A stretch of DNA of 64,000 nucleotides from Penelope pileata (taxonomy: Eukaryota; Chordata; Aves; Galliformes; Cracidae). Both the position numbers and the translations under genes were made by a program. Positions within the stretch are counted from its first letter, which is position 1. Each line of letters starts with the position of its first letter. The DNA is taken from NCBI GenBank assembly GCA_013396635.1, contig WBMW01005742.1:181-64180 (forward strand). The letters are read 5' to 3'. The notes under the pieces are model-generated. The model was not told the origin of the DNA. It saw nothing but the letters and a program-made list of their open reading frames with translations, and searched no databases. Of this stretch, positions 1 to 12,169 are shown piece by piece.

Positions 1-716
1 GCCAGCTCCCTCAGCACCCTCGGGTGGATCCCATCCAGCCCCATGGACTTGTGACAGTCCAGGTGGAGAAGCAGGTCTCTAACTGTCTCAGCCTGAATCA
101 CAGGGGGTGCATTCTGTGCTCCATCCCTGATTTCCAGCTCAGGGTGTAAAGTACCCTGAGGATAACTGATCTGGCTATTAAAGACATGTAAAGAAGGCGT
201 TGAGAACCTCAGCCTTTTCCTTATCCTCAGTGATCACATTCCCTGCTGCATCAAGTAAAGGATAGAAACTCCTTAGTTCTTCTCTTACTGTTAATATATT
301 TGTAAAAGGATTTTTTGTTCTCTTTTACTGCAGTAGCCAGTCTGAGTTCGAGCTGGGCTTTTGCCTTTCTAAATTCCTGCCTGCATATCTTGGCAACTTC
401 TCTGTAGTCTCCCCAAGTAGCCTGTCCCTTCTTCCAGAGGATGTAGACTCTCTTTTTCTCCCGGAGTCTCAACAAAAGTTCCCTGTTCATCCACGTTGAT
501 CTTCTTCCCCTCCAGTTCGCCTCACAGGACTCAGGAACAGCCTGCTCCTGTGCCTTTAAGATTTCCGTCCTGAGCAACGTCCAGGCTTCCTGGACCCCCT
601 TATCCTTCAGGAGTGACTTCCAATGGACCCTTGCAACAAGTGTCCTGAACAGATGGAAGTACGCCCTCCGGAAGTCCAAGATACCGGTTTTGCTAGTCAC
701 CCTCATTCTCAGTTTT
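1..716 (-). mobile_element. CR1 LINE fragment, ORF2 linker between endonuclease and reverse transcriptase
   Basis: Read on the minus strand this encodes the ORF2 stretch between the endonuclease and the start of the reverse transcriptase of a CR1 retrotransposon. A 151-codon open frame (251-706) shows the family-typical order: a GVQEAWTLLRTEIL block, LKAQEQAVPES, WMNRELLLRLREKKRVY, LWKKGQATWGDY and KAKAQLELRLATAV. Bases 1-250 continue in broken frames with a KEKAEVLNAFF-like block and a segment equivalent to LDCHKSMGLDGIHPRVLRELA. The element runs off the left edge, so its 3' end is not seen. The 5' truncation is near 712-716, where the sequence becomes AT-rich. It is not a host gene. The long surviving frame suggests moderate age. 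CR1 identity is from motif recognition; the subfamily was not determined. Confidence 0.9.
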
Positions 717-872
717 TTGTTGTAAGCAAATTTTAACTGATATGCTGTGGCCCATATTCTGATCCAAATACTAGATCCAAGACTGACACTTACAGAACTT
801 TGTTCAACATATCCTTCTCTTCTGTCACGTAGTTACAAACAGGAAGATTTAAAAAAGAGAATACATACTTAC

Positions 873-911
873 CAGCTGAACAGTCTTCCTCACAGCCTCC
901 GGCTTCTGACA
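873..911 (-). CDS. Possible 39-bp micro-exon of an unidentified minus-strand gene
   Basis: On the minus strand a pyrimidine-rich tract ending TTGCCCTCACTATTTCAG is followed by 39 bases and then by the strong donor CTG|GTAAGTATG. The 39 bases have no stop in the frame that reads SEAGGCEEDCSA. The length is a multiple of three. The frame requires entry in phase 1 (two bases complete a split codon), which is exactly the phase left by the exon candidate at 28068-28287 on the same strand. The intron between them would be about 27 kb, and the intervening sequence looks intronic. The protein is not recognised. Short splice-like pairs arise by chance in AT-rich DNA, so this is a candidate only. Confidence 0.33.
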
Positions 912-916
912 CTGAA

Positions 917-3900
917 ATAGTGAGGGCAATATGAATTATGACACACTTTGTCCCCAAAGAGACAGTGCAAATTACAGGATTTAGCAAGGCTACATCATAC
1001 CTACCTACAGGCTTCACTGAAATGCCAGATATGGTTAATACCATACGTCATAAACATACTGAATGCTTTCTCCTTCAGACAAATAAGTCATAAATCATTC
1101 CTCTGTCATTGCACATTCTTACTGCCTTCAAGCTCCAAAAGCAAAACTCTGTACATGTCAAATCTGTTATTTGCTTGGCAGTCAGGGAGTAAGAACTTCA
1201 GTGCATGAGTCTAGCTGAAGTCAGATTAGATCATGGTATCCTACCCACAGGAGTAGTAGAGACACAGTCTGACCACTTGAAAAAGAAAGAGTGTGGCTCA
1301 GATTTAGTGGGCTGGAATAAGGTGCCAGGGAGATATCCTTTCCAGGCAATGTACTACTTGAGTGTGCAGCAGGTGTAAAATGAATTCAAATCAAAATGAC
1401 AGTGTTCTGCTTTTACTGATTCCCATGTATGGCAGCTCTGCCCTGTTAATATGCCATGAATAATAAAATAATGTAGAGAGAAGAAGGAATACCTGTGATG
1501 TAGATTAAAAAAAAAAAAAAACAACCAAAAACCACACATTTATCTGGCAGACAGAGATGACAAAGATCAAGATGGAAGGAGAAGAAATAGTTGAAATAGT
1601 TGGTCATCAACAGAAGCATGTGGAGTGCAAGAAGTAAAACCAAGGGTCAGAAACGGCTATACAGGATAAAAAAAGAACAACGAAGATGAATGTGACAAAT
1701 ACCTTGCTCCTATCAGGGCATAATATTTTAGGAGTGCTAGATATTGCATAGAATTTCTGATATTGATTTTTTTCTATAAAAGACACAAGTATTTTGAAAT
1801 TAGGGTAATTTTATTTCTGACATCAAATGTAATTTTCATTGTGGCAATTCATCACTTCTTCAAACAATAAGCTGCACTTCAGGGTCACCCTAACAGTTCC
1901 AGGTACAGTTGAATAAATCAGAGAGAATCACAAACTGTTTTACTACCTGAATATTACTTTGTCCTTATTAACACTGGACTGGAGCAAGGCAATATATACA
2001 GTTTTCATGGGAATGGGAGAAGCAATTGCATAGCATAAATTCCATCTTCTAGAGATTATTCAAATATTAAATAAATCTAAATATATTGGAACCAACTAGA
2101 AATTCTAGGACTCAAGTTAATTTCAGCTTCTAAATGAGAATGTAGCAGTCACTGATGTTAGTCTAATGAAAAACAGCATGCTACCTTTGATGATCACAAG
2201 GGTTCAAAACTCAGTCCTTGTTTGAAGTCCCAACCTGAACCTTAGGCAGATCTGATAAAGTCTTGCAGAAAACAGGAGTACTACATCAACATTTTATGAA
2301 ACGTGCTTTGTGTCTCTGGAGGTGAACATTCAACTTGAAAAGCATAGTGGGTGTATATACTAGGTTAATTTAAAAATTAAAACACATCTGGAAGCAAGTT
2401 ATCGAGGTCTTCTGCTGCCTTCCCTACCCCCTGCTCAAAAAATGCAAACTGCAGTTTCACATATCTTGCAATATTTTATGTCTGCTGTACCAACTTTATT
2501 AAAAATGAGTAGCAGTCTACTGTCCCTGAGAATCTATAGCACTTTTAAGATTAAGTTCTAAAGTAGGATTATTTATAATATCAAATTTCAATATCAAATT
2601 ATTAAGATATAATCTTAAATAAATTTCCTTTTTCTCTCAAAATAAAAATGTTGTATTTCCATGAATAATTAATCCAAATTCTTATAATACTGTTCACATT
2701 GATTTTCTTTCCCTCTTTAATTTAATAAAAGAAGTGTATTCCTGGAAGGCTTGAACAGACACCTTGTGACCTGTTTACCAACCACTTCTGCTATTGCTTC
2801 TCTCAGAATCTCAGGTTAATTTTTGATCTGCACAACTTTTTTCCATGAAGAAAAAAAAAAAGTGAGAAAGGAAGAAATAAGCACTTACATACATAAAGAA
2901 TACAGAGTTAATTTAAATGAAATAGGAAAAAATAAGCACCCAGTGAGAAAAAAAGGAAAATAGGCATTTCATTTAAAAGAGGAATTTACCTGCCTTAAAA
3001 AGGCTGAAAATGTCAGATTCTGATACACAGCTCTCTGCTATTTTCTTAAGGAAAAAATCCAATTTTATATCTTTTTCATTAATTGACCCTTTTAAAATAG
3101 AAAAGGTGTTATTTTCTGATATGTAGGTAGATGAGGAAGGGATAAAAAACAAATAACATTATTTCACAGATTTTCATACGGAAACCTGTGTATTCTCCTT
3201 GGTTTCCATGAATTCAAGGGATTTAACTTCAAAGACCTAATAATGAATTTACTCTGCTTCTGTGTTAAGATATGGTACTGAACTTTTCAGGAAAGCAAGT
3301 AGAGATAAAAATAACATGCTAGAAACTTCTCAGAAAGAAGGTTAATGCTCTCTAATTCTTCAAAACCACTAAAATCAGTCTAATTTTTGTGGCTTAATAA
3401 CCACACGGACTCTGAGGTGAGTTCAAAGATTACTTCTACATGTTCTCCTTAACGTTCTTTTCAATTGAAAAGCTAGCTGGGCCTTTATAGGCCTTTCTGG
3501 CTGATGCAACAACATGCAAAACTGATAGCTCTACAAACAGTACTTTTCTACTCATAAATCATTGGCTAACAATTTATCTAAGAACAAGACATGAGCAACT
3601 CCTTCAGTATCTTCCTTATCTTGAAGGGCAGAGACATCCTTGTCTTGAGGATCACAGGATAAACATAGTCGTTATCTTACACAGACAACAGTCCACACCC
3701 GGAGCTCTTGTCCCACATTCTTTATGCTCCTTTACAGCTCCCAGGGCTTCCTCCCAATAAGTACAATGGTATCTCGATCCAGAGGGTGATCTTCATTCAT
3801 GAAGTTTACTGACTCTGTTTATTGTAATCCCACTAATTTTCCCTTGCCAGCTAAATTCTAAAAGTACTCAACCACTTGTAGTTGGACTGTGCGTGCCACT

Positions 3901-5007
3901 GAACTTACCATCTTTTTAAAAAGTTTGCTGAGAAAATTTCAGGCAAGATCTGAGATTCCAAAAGGATATTTCTTTAAGAATATCTAAGCTACAGCAAAAT
4001 GAAGAACAGAAGCTCCACCTATCAGAAACAATTTTCATTATGTAGAATCACTAATCTGAAAAGTCACTGTAATTGAATATCTATTCAAATGTATTTGCAA
4101 CCTTGGTGACAGAAAACAAAAGTAATTTATTGGAGCATTCTTTAATAAATAATTCATTAAAGTATTTATCTATTCTAATACTTCAGGAGATTATACCACT
4201 CTCCTGATGACAGGGCTTACTCTACTTTGTATGTCTTAAATTGCCTTGCTCTGTAGCAATGCAACGTAAGACAATCCCAACCTTCAGAGATATTGAGTAG
4301 CTACTACCTAAAATGTAGTGAACTTCTTTCAGCCAAAAGTTCTCATTTGCTACTTCTTTGAATTTTCTCTTCCTTCTGTCTCTCTCTCCCTAGGTGTTTA
4401 GAAACACCTTAGGGCAATAACTAGTAGGTACATTTGCTTCCTTTCTTGTGTCACTTTTAAAAGAAAAATAAACTCTATTCTCTCACAAGCTGAAAGCTTC
4501 TTTGTCTCTCATGAGAAATTTTATTCCACTTTACTCCATCCATCTTATTTCTCTCCTGTCTGCAGGTTCCTCCAAAAAAAGAAAAAAACAGTGGGTCCAG
4601 GTGATGCCCTACTGAATAAGCACCAACTCATTGAGCAGGAACAAAAACACAATCAATCTATTCTAACAAGAAATGTATCTATTTAGAGCATTGTCTTAAA
4701 GTTTGTGTGATCTATAGGCATTGTGTGGAAGATGGTCAAGGTTGTTTTTTTTACAAAACTTAGAGCTTTTAGAATTTTCTTACACTTTTAGAGCTAAATG
4801 TATTTCTATAGCATGCCATATTTCTGCTATGTGGTGTACTCAGGATGCATTTAAACTAGATTTTCAGCAGAGCAAACTGCTGAAATGTCCCTTAACTGCT
4901 GATAAGCTAGCCAGAGCTAAGGCAACGAGCAATGCTGGTTGTGTCTCTGTGATAGTGTGTTTAAGTTCTAGTTCCCCTGCCATAGGTAGGGACATTTCTC
5001 ACTGAAT
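917..5007. other. AT-rich non-coding stretch
   Basis: No gene or recognisable transposon was seen. Open frames here are short, have no family motifs and occur on both strands. The stretch holds A-runs (1508-1521, 2850-2860) and a pyrimidine-rich patch at 4368-4392. It is probably intron or intergenic DNA. Confidence 0.5.
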
Positions 5008-5150
5008 CAGGCTGCCCAAAGATCCATTCAATCTATCCAGGGATGGGGCATCCGCAACTTCTCTGGGTAACTAGTTCCAGTGCCTCACTACTCTCATAGT
5101 GAAGAATTTCTTCCTTATAACTAATCTAATCTTTTCTAAAATGCGTATTT
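5008..5150 (-). mobile_element. CR1 3' fragment
   Basis: On the minus strand this matches the last part of CR1 ORF2. The complement of the GRLPREVV-type block is seen as a plus-strand run around GGGATGGGGCATCCGCAAC, followed by TTCCAGTGCCTCAC and GTGAAGAATTTCTTCCTTAT. Neither the octamer tail nor upstream sequence is present. It is an isolated, diverged scrap of about 140 bp. Confidence 0.8.
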
Positions 5151-5639
5151 GTGTTTGAATTGCTTTGAAACCTACTGAGTGCAGGGTTATTCAAACCTGA
5201 AGGAATTTTAAACTACAATTACATTCTGATAAAGACAGTGAAAAATAGCACATAGCAGAATTTCCGTAGTGCCCTTTTTATCTAAAAAATATTCCTCACC
5301 AAATAATCAGACACTTTGCTTTTGGCTATGTTGGCCACAGACATATTGAAAAAGTGTTGCATAAGGCCCTGTTAATGGGAGATTAAATGTCTAGAAAATG
5401 AAATGCCAGTCATATACTGAAGAGAATCGACAAGTCCTGAATATAGAGCAGGAGTCCAATAGGCATTGTAAGCCTCCACAGTAGATCCAATCTTTTTGAG
5501 AAGTGCCTGACTTGTTCTGTTCTGTGCACACATTCCAGATATTTCAGATATACTCTATCTGCCCAATTTTATGTATATGTATATTTTATACAATATGTTG
5601 CAGAATTTAGGACAGTGGGAAGACAAAGTTACTGAACAC

Positions 5640-7020
5640 CTTCTTTCCTTCAGTTTTTACTGCTAATATTGCCCCTAGGAAATCCCAGACACTGGAGATA
5701 AGAGAGAGAGTCAGGGGAAAGGAGCACTTCCTCTTGTTTGAGAAGGATCTAGTCTGAGATATAGTCTAGGCAAACTTAAGACACACAAATCTATGAGCCC
5801 AGAGAAGATTAACCTGTGAGTGCTGAGGGAGCAGACAGAAGTGATTGCCAAGCCACTCTCTAACATCTTTGAAAGGTCATGGAGAACAAGAGAGGTGCTT
5901 CAGGCCTGAAGGATACCCAGTGTTACTCCAGTCTTCAGAAAGAGCAAGAAGTAGAATCTGGGAAAACACAGGCCAGTCACGTTCACCTCTGTCTTTGGGA
6001 AGCTGATGGAACAACTTATTCTGGATGTTATCTCCAGGGAAGCAGAAGAAAAAGACTTTATCAGGAGTGGTCAACATGGATTCACCAAGGGGCCTTCTGT
6101 GATGTCATGACTGTCCAGGTAGATGAGGGGACATGTTGTCGACCTTGACTTCAGCAAGGCTTTTGACACTGCCTTCTATAACATCCTCATAGCTAAGCTT
6201 AGGAAGTGTGGGATAGATGAGTGCCTTGAGAACTGACTGACTGGCAGAGCTCAGAGGGGTGTGATCAGCAGTACAGAGTCTAGTAAGAGGCCTGTAGCCA
6301 GCAGTATTCCCCCGGAGGTCGATACTGGGCCTGGTCTTGTTTAATGATTACATCAATGACCTGGATGAACGGATAGAGTACACGCTCAGGAAGTTTGCTG
6401 ATGTTATGAATCTGAGAAGAGTGGCTGATACACTAGAAGGTTGTGCAGCCATTCAACAAGACCTGGACAGGCTAGAGAGTTTGGTGGAGAGGAACCTGAT
6501 GAAGTTCTCTGCACTGGTGAGGCCACATCTGGAATACTGTGTTCAGCCCAGTTCTGGGCTCCTCAGTTCAAAAATATAGGAAACTTTTAGAGATAGTCCA
6601 GTGGAGGGCCACAAAAATTAGAGGCCTGGACCATCTCGCTTATGAGGAAAGGTTGAGAGACCTGGGTCCGTTCAGCCTGGAGAAGAAAAGACTGAGAGGA
6701 GATCTTGTCACTGTTTATAAATATCTCAAGTCCAGATATCAAATGGATTGTACCAGGCTCCTTTCAGGGGTGTGCTGCAACAGGATAAGGGGCAACGGCT
6801 AAAAACTGGAACACAGGAAATTCCACACAAACATGAGGAAGAGCTTCCTTACTTCCAGCACTGGAACAGGCTGCCCAGAGAGTTTGTGGAGTCTCCTTCT
6901 CTGGATATATTCAAGACCCACCTGGATGTGTTCCTGTGTAACCTACTCTAGGGAAACTGCTTTAGCAGGGGGTTGGACTTAATGATCTCCAGAGGTCCCT
7001 TGAACCTTGTGATTTTGTCA
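5640..7020 (+). mobile_element. CR1 LINE copy, RT to 3' end, internally deleted and broken
   Basis: The plus strand runs from before the reverse transcriptase to the 3' end of CR1. Recognisable blocks are TFERSWR-like (5868), a KLMEQLI-like segment with ISREAEEKDFIRSGQHGFTKG (6000-6090), a DLDFSKAFD segment (6140-6170), a FINDLDE-like block (6340-6370), FADVMN in place of the usual FADDTK catalytic segment (6400), and the 3' block HWNRLPREFVESPSLDIFKTHLD (6860-6930). About 300 bp is missing between ERNLMKF and the CTGGTGAGGCCACATCTGGAATA block (junction near 6510). Frameshifts and stops disrupt every frame. The tail ends in a diverged TTGTGATTTTG near 7020. The copy is dead. Confidence 0.9.
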
Positions 7021-7329
7021 ATAAACAAATCTCAGTTCCTCTTCCACACCAAACTTCCTGTTCCCAACCAGGTCAACTGGAAACCTACAGCTCATGTCTA
7101 ATTCTAAAATTAAGGCTCCATCATAGAAGTTTAAGGTGACAGAACTAATTACAGCTAAAGAAAAGTACAAGAACAAAGTATGTTATTGTAAATTAAACAT
7201 TAAAAATGTTTCCTCTTAATTGCAAGAGTCAATTTATCAGACCAACAGCTGAGACTCCCAACACAGGAAAGAGCACTTCTTCTGAAGTAGATGTTTTTTT
7301 ACAATGATATACACTTTACGTAAGTGACT

Positions 7330-7795
7330 CTAAAATGCTAGAATGTCCTTTGAGCCCAACTCATCAGACAATTGTTCACCCATTGCATTATGTTTTTGTA
7401 TAGCTATATGCTGGACATTTTGTCCAGAATGATACTGTGAGAAACAATGCCAAAAGCTTTGCTGTCATCCAAAATGATTACATCAACTGGCTTACCTTGG
7501 TTAGCTAGGAGCGTAACCTCATCCTGAAAGGAGATTAATTTAGTTAAACAGGACTTTCCCCTTGTAAGCCCATGTTGGCTGTGACCAATGACTTGCACTG
7601 TCTTTCAGATATTTTTCAATAACTCCCAGAATAATCTCCATAATTTTACTAGACACTCGAGTGAGACTGACAGGCCTGTAATTATCAATGTCTTCTTGCC
7701 CTTCTTGAAAATTGGGGCAGTGTTTGCTAGCTTCCAGTCAACTGGGACTTCACTAGATTCCACAATGTTCTAATATTACTTGGAAGACACTGGTG
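7330..7795 (-). mobile_element. Older CR1 fragment, reverse-transcriptase region
   Basis: Minus-strand reading gives reverse-transcriptase pieces: NYRPVSLTRVSSKIMEIIL-like, SQHGLTRGKSCLTKLISF, and an IILDDSKAFGIVSHSIILDKM segment (7404-7560). It is clearly CR1-related but more diverged than the neighbouring copy and in opposite orientation. Frames are broken between 7560 and 7700. Both ends fade into AT-rich DNA and no tail is visible. Confidence 0.8.
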
Positions 7796-9290
7796 ATTAT
7801 TTTAGTGATGAATTGGAATTGTATAATTTCACGAAGTTATAGGAGTGTAATATGATGATAAAGCTAAATAAGTAACATTTTCTTCCTTATTCATGTGAAA
7901 AATGGAAGAACTTTTTGGCAGCAAAAAATGTTCTGATAGCTAGAAAATAAACCTAACTTGATTACAGAGAAATCTTATACATCTACAGTATGTTTCAAAT
8001 TGAGTAACAACCTTCTTATGTGAATTCACTCAATATATGCTTTGTCTGCTACAGTGGATGTTGACTGTATTTGGAAGACATCAATTCAAATATGCTATTA
8101 GAACACTTAAAGTGCATAGAAAATAAAGAACATTAAAGTGTTGTTTCATCTGATAATAATAGCCTAATCAAAATGTTTGAATGCACAGTCTTTTAACTAT
8201 TATACCATATTAGAATCACAAGAAAACATTCAAGAATCTGGATTCTTCTGTATCATTCTTTATGTAATACAATTAATTTTAGGCCCATCTTATGGAACAT
8301 TCACTATATTTACAGAGCATGTCAGAAAAGCAGGACAGATTTCAGACTGTTTGTGAAGGCATACCGTTTGGGTCTAGTGCATTAACAGCTCATACAAGGA
8401 TATTTAAAAAGTAGACATAATTACATTGAAAGTCTATTAGGTGATATGCAATACAATACAAGCAATATGCCACTCAGAACAATTATTTTAATGATCATGT
8501 AGATAATCCTAGATATGTATATGATACTGATCTTGCATTAAGCATATTACTTGAATGCATTTTAGAAGTCACAAAAAAGTAAAGAATTACAGATATGCTT
8601 TTTAAAAAATGTATGTGAAACTTACATGTTCTCTATAAAAGAAGAAGGAAGACTTAAAAAATATATTGTGACTGAGGAATAAACTAGTAGATGCCCACTT
8701 GTTCACTAGTTCTTCAAAGGCACTTAGGTAATAAAAATGCTACTTGCAAACTAGTCTACTGGTTCTCCCCTACAATTTTTAGCCACCTTTAATAACTTTT
8801 TTCTTATTCTTGTTTAGACCAGTACTTCCAAAGGAGTCCAAGGATGGTATGTCTCTTGAAGCATTCAGCATAAGACAGCAATGATACTAAGAAAAATAAG
8901 AGAGAAAACACAAATGCTAAATTCTTTTTTTACTTCTATAAGGGTCTTTGATGAATTGCTAAGGTAAAGCTGGTGTCTCTCCAAACCACTATACGGCTAC
9001 ACACAGACAATCAGAATTATCATCTGGGATTCAGTAGCTATGGAGAATGAATACTGCTGAGCTGTTCTGTCATATAGAAAAAAGAAAAAGCACTCACAAA
9101 GGATCATTTTCATTCAGCTTAAGTCATGTGAATTTTTGACAGAACAGACTTTAGAAACAGTTTGATTTCTGCAGATTCAAAGCTGCATTTCAGATATGCT
9201 TTTTAGGACATAATTTATATACAGCAGGAAATTACATAGCTTTAAAAAAAGAAGTAGAGCGAAGAAGAGGGTATGATAGGAATTCTAAGA
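7796..9290. other. AT-rich non-coding stretch
   Basis: Nothing recognisable. All frames are short. Probably intron or intergenic DNA. Confidence 0.5.
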
Positions 9291-9295
9291 TGTCC

Positions 9296-9485
9296 AGAAG
9301 TAGCTAAAGAAGGGCTGCAGGGACCTGGAGACCAACCCTGCCTGAGGCCTCGCTGGGGCAGGTGTTGATGTCCCCAGGGGCTGAAATGGGGCCCTGGGCC
9401 CTGGCCAAAATAGGGGAGTCCTGAGAGAGCGCGGCAGGAACAATCAGGCCTGTCAGTGCTCTCAGGGCTTGATAGGCAATATATA
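9296..9485 (-). other. GC-rich islet of unknown origin, possible transposon remnant
   Basis: About 190 bp is strongly GC-rich in an AT-rich setting, with sharp edges. The minus strand is open for 68 codons from an ATG near 9510 and reads with repeated alanine, proline, glycine and serine. No conserved domain is recognised and no splice sites clearly flank it. It could be a piece of a retroelement 5' region or LTR. It is not called a gene. Confidence 0.35.
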
Positions 9486-9489
9486 CTGC

Positions 9490-11858
9490 AAGATCATGAT
9501 AAAGAACCAACTAATTTATAGAAATGTAAAGAATATAAAAAAGGGGTAAACCACCAAAGAATACAACATCTAAGCACAATGGATGTAGTCTTCAGTGGCT
9601 TACTTTAGTTCCTTAGGTGCTGATTCTCAGGCACTAACTGCATGACTCTTTCTGATAAATTTAGGATATACTCTTAGAACTATTATGCCTTGTCTTTTCC
9701 TTTATGCAGACAGGAGAACAGATTTTCTGAATTCATCATAATTCACAAGGTGCACTCCAACAAATGATAGAGACTTCATTAGTCTAAGAAAAGCATTTGA
9801 TATTTTAAACAACTCACATTCATTCCCTCCAAAGAAGGTTCAATCAGAAATTCACCAAAACAAAATTTAATGGAAAAAGCCTGTGGGAACAGTGCTCTCT
9901 GTTTTCATAATACCATGATGCATCAGTACAATGGCAGAGAAAGCCATGTAAGAAACCATAGCACCATGAAACAAGTGAGCATTTGAAGAGGAAAAGCAAT
10001 ATGAGGAGCTGAGATGAAAAATGAGATAATAGCAAGAGTGACTCAAATGCACTAAGATCTTCATTTTACCTGAAGAGGAGGTAGAATTTCACTTTTTATT
10101 ATTCCTTAGAGAAGAAAAGCAAGATGAAAAACCTGTTTTTCTAATGCATCTCACTATCCTACATGTTTGTATGCGATGCAGTTGACTACCAACATACTCT
10201 CCAGACAATTTGAAAGAGCAATCATGCCGCTGTGTTCTGCACTTGATACTATACTTGACTGCTAGCAGATACAAGCGTAGACAAGAACCTAAGCTCTTCC
10301 CAAAAAGAGTACTAGCCACTCATATCTTTGTCAGAAAATCTTTCAATTCAATACACTATATACTATAGTTCCAAATATCCCTTGGAAATCACTTCCAAAT
10401 GAGATACTTCGAAGAATGCATCACAGAAATAACGTAGATATAGAAATATCATAGTCGCAAAAAGTTGAGTAATCTTGTTCTGTTTAATTCTTATCAACTT
10501 TACCTGGGACTTCAGGGATGTTGAGCAAAAAATTAATAGTGTGAGAGCAGTTATAATCTTGAGCAAAAGAAAAGATTAAATAAAAAAGAAGTATAAATAA
10601 AGGTAGAATTCTTGCTAATAACATTCAGTGAAAAGAAGTTCAATAAACTATAATCTTTCTTTTGATCAAAGGTATTGTCTCTCTCCAAAATAAAAAGGCA
10701 TATTAGATAATATCTTTTCTCCAGGTAGTTTACTGCCTTAGAAAGAAAAGAGGAAAATAATCACACAACTAACACTTTAAGTTTTAATTTCAATGCAAAT
10801 TATTGTTAAGCACGATTTATTTATTTGTTGTAAAGGAAGGATAACATAGACTGATAGGAACATCATCAGAAATTTATCCTTAACACACATACCTCATCAT
10901 TTTGTATGTAATTACTTTTAGAATTTAAAATGCAAGTTAAAGATAATCAAATACGATTGCTTAGAATTTGCAGAGACCCCACTTTCCACTTTCTGCTAAT
11001 GTTTGCCAAGCAACCTCAAGCGAACCTGAGTGCCTTGAGACACTGAGCATGGCAGACTGGCTGAGTTTCTTCTTGAATAATTACCGTAACAGAACTAGGA
11101 TTTCACCAAATATCTGGTTCAGTAAAATCTGGAGAGTGTTAAAATGAGCGGAGTTTTTTATTAACCAGGGAAATAATTAAATACAAAGTATTTATTCCTC
11201 CCAGAATTACAGGTTTTGTAACAAAACCTCTACTATAGGGAAAGTTCTGGAAATAAGGTACTAATTTCTTATTTCACATATGGCACTAGTGTGATTCCCC
11301 AACTGATGATCTTTCTTCACAGTCAGTAAAGTCATGGTCTTTCATATATTTTAATCTCTTCTGGGGAAAGAAATGAACTGAATTTGAATTGTGACCATGT
11401 TACATGTCATGCTCACTTGATTGGGAAACTTTGTGAGATCTTTCACTATTATAATAATGCAAATAAAGGTGCTGGTTTCAATTAGGCAAGAAAAGCTCCA
11501 GGAGAAACCTTTGCTGTAGTAAAGCATATGCAAGTAATGTTCATATTGTAAGTCAATATCTTCTTTTCAGCCAAAAAATGGAACTAGTAAAATACGGTAA
11601 ATCAGACGCACACAGCATTTCAGACTGAAAAGTAAACAGCAACTTTCAGACCTTAAAATCACCATTTTGGTTGGCTAGCAACTCAGTGACATCACAGACA
11701 ACAAATGGAGAAGTACAAAATTACACATAAGGAAATTCAGGAAAAAAATAATAGGAAATAATGTATTAACATTTATCATAGTACTTTCTGAAATATTGTT
11801 TTTGTTTAGAAATTTTAAAAAGATAACATTAAGGGACCATTTTGGTTTTCTGTTCTTT
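9490..11858. other. AT-rich non-coding stretch
   Basis: No gene or recognisable transposon. Small minus-strand frames (for example 9844-10064 and 10089-10319) have low-complexity content and no motifs. Confidence 0.5.
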
Positions 11859-11860
11859 CC

Positions 11861-12166
11861 ATTCATAGACGCTTGCTGAACATTTGTGGAGACCAAACAG
11901 TGGATGTCAGCACAGTGAGGGGTGGGTGGTGCATTTCAGCAATGGCGACAGCGACAGTGGGTCACCTCCACTGGTGCAGATTTTTACGAGCACAGCATGG
12001 AGGCTCTTGTTCATCACTGATGAAAATGCATTGCTAATGGCAGTAACCATGTTGGAAAGTAGTGTTTAGTAGCTGAGAATTGGCTCTGTCAAAACAGCGT
12101 TACTGTGTTCTTTGTATTTGCTGTAGTTTCCATGAAAGTAAATAGGAGGCATTACTTTCAGAGCAA
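11861..12166 (+). mobile_element. mariner DNA transposon, 5'-truncated deletion derivative (copy A)
   Basis: This shares its sequence with the mariner copies at 39.5, 45.5, 54.6 and 62.6 kb. The plus strand begins in the helix-turn-helix part of the transposase (a GDQTVDVST-like segment near 11890). It then passes directly to the transposase C-terminal remnant, seen around GAAAATGCATTGC and the CTGTAGTTTCCATGAAAG block. It ends in the terminal repeat ATTACTTTCAGAGCAA. The left half carried by the other copies is missing. The catalytic core is absent, so the copy is non-autonomous. It is frameshifted. Confidence 0.88.
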
Positions 12167-12169
12167 GCA

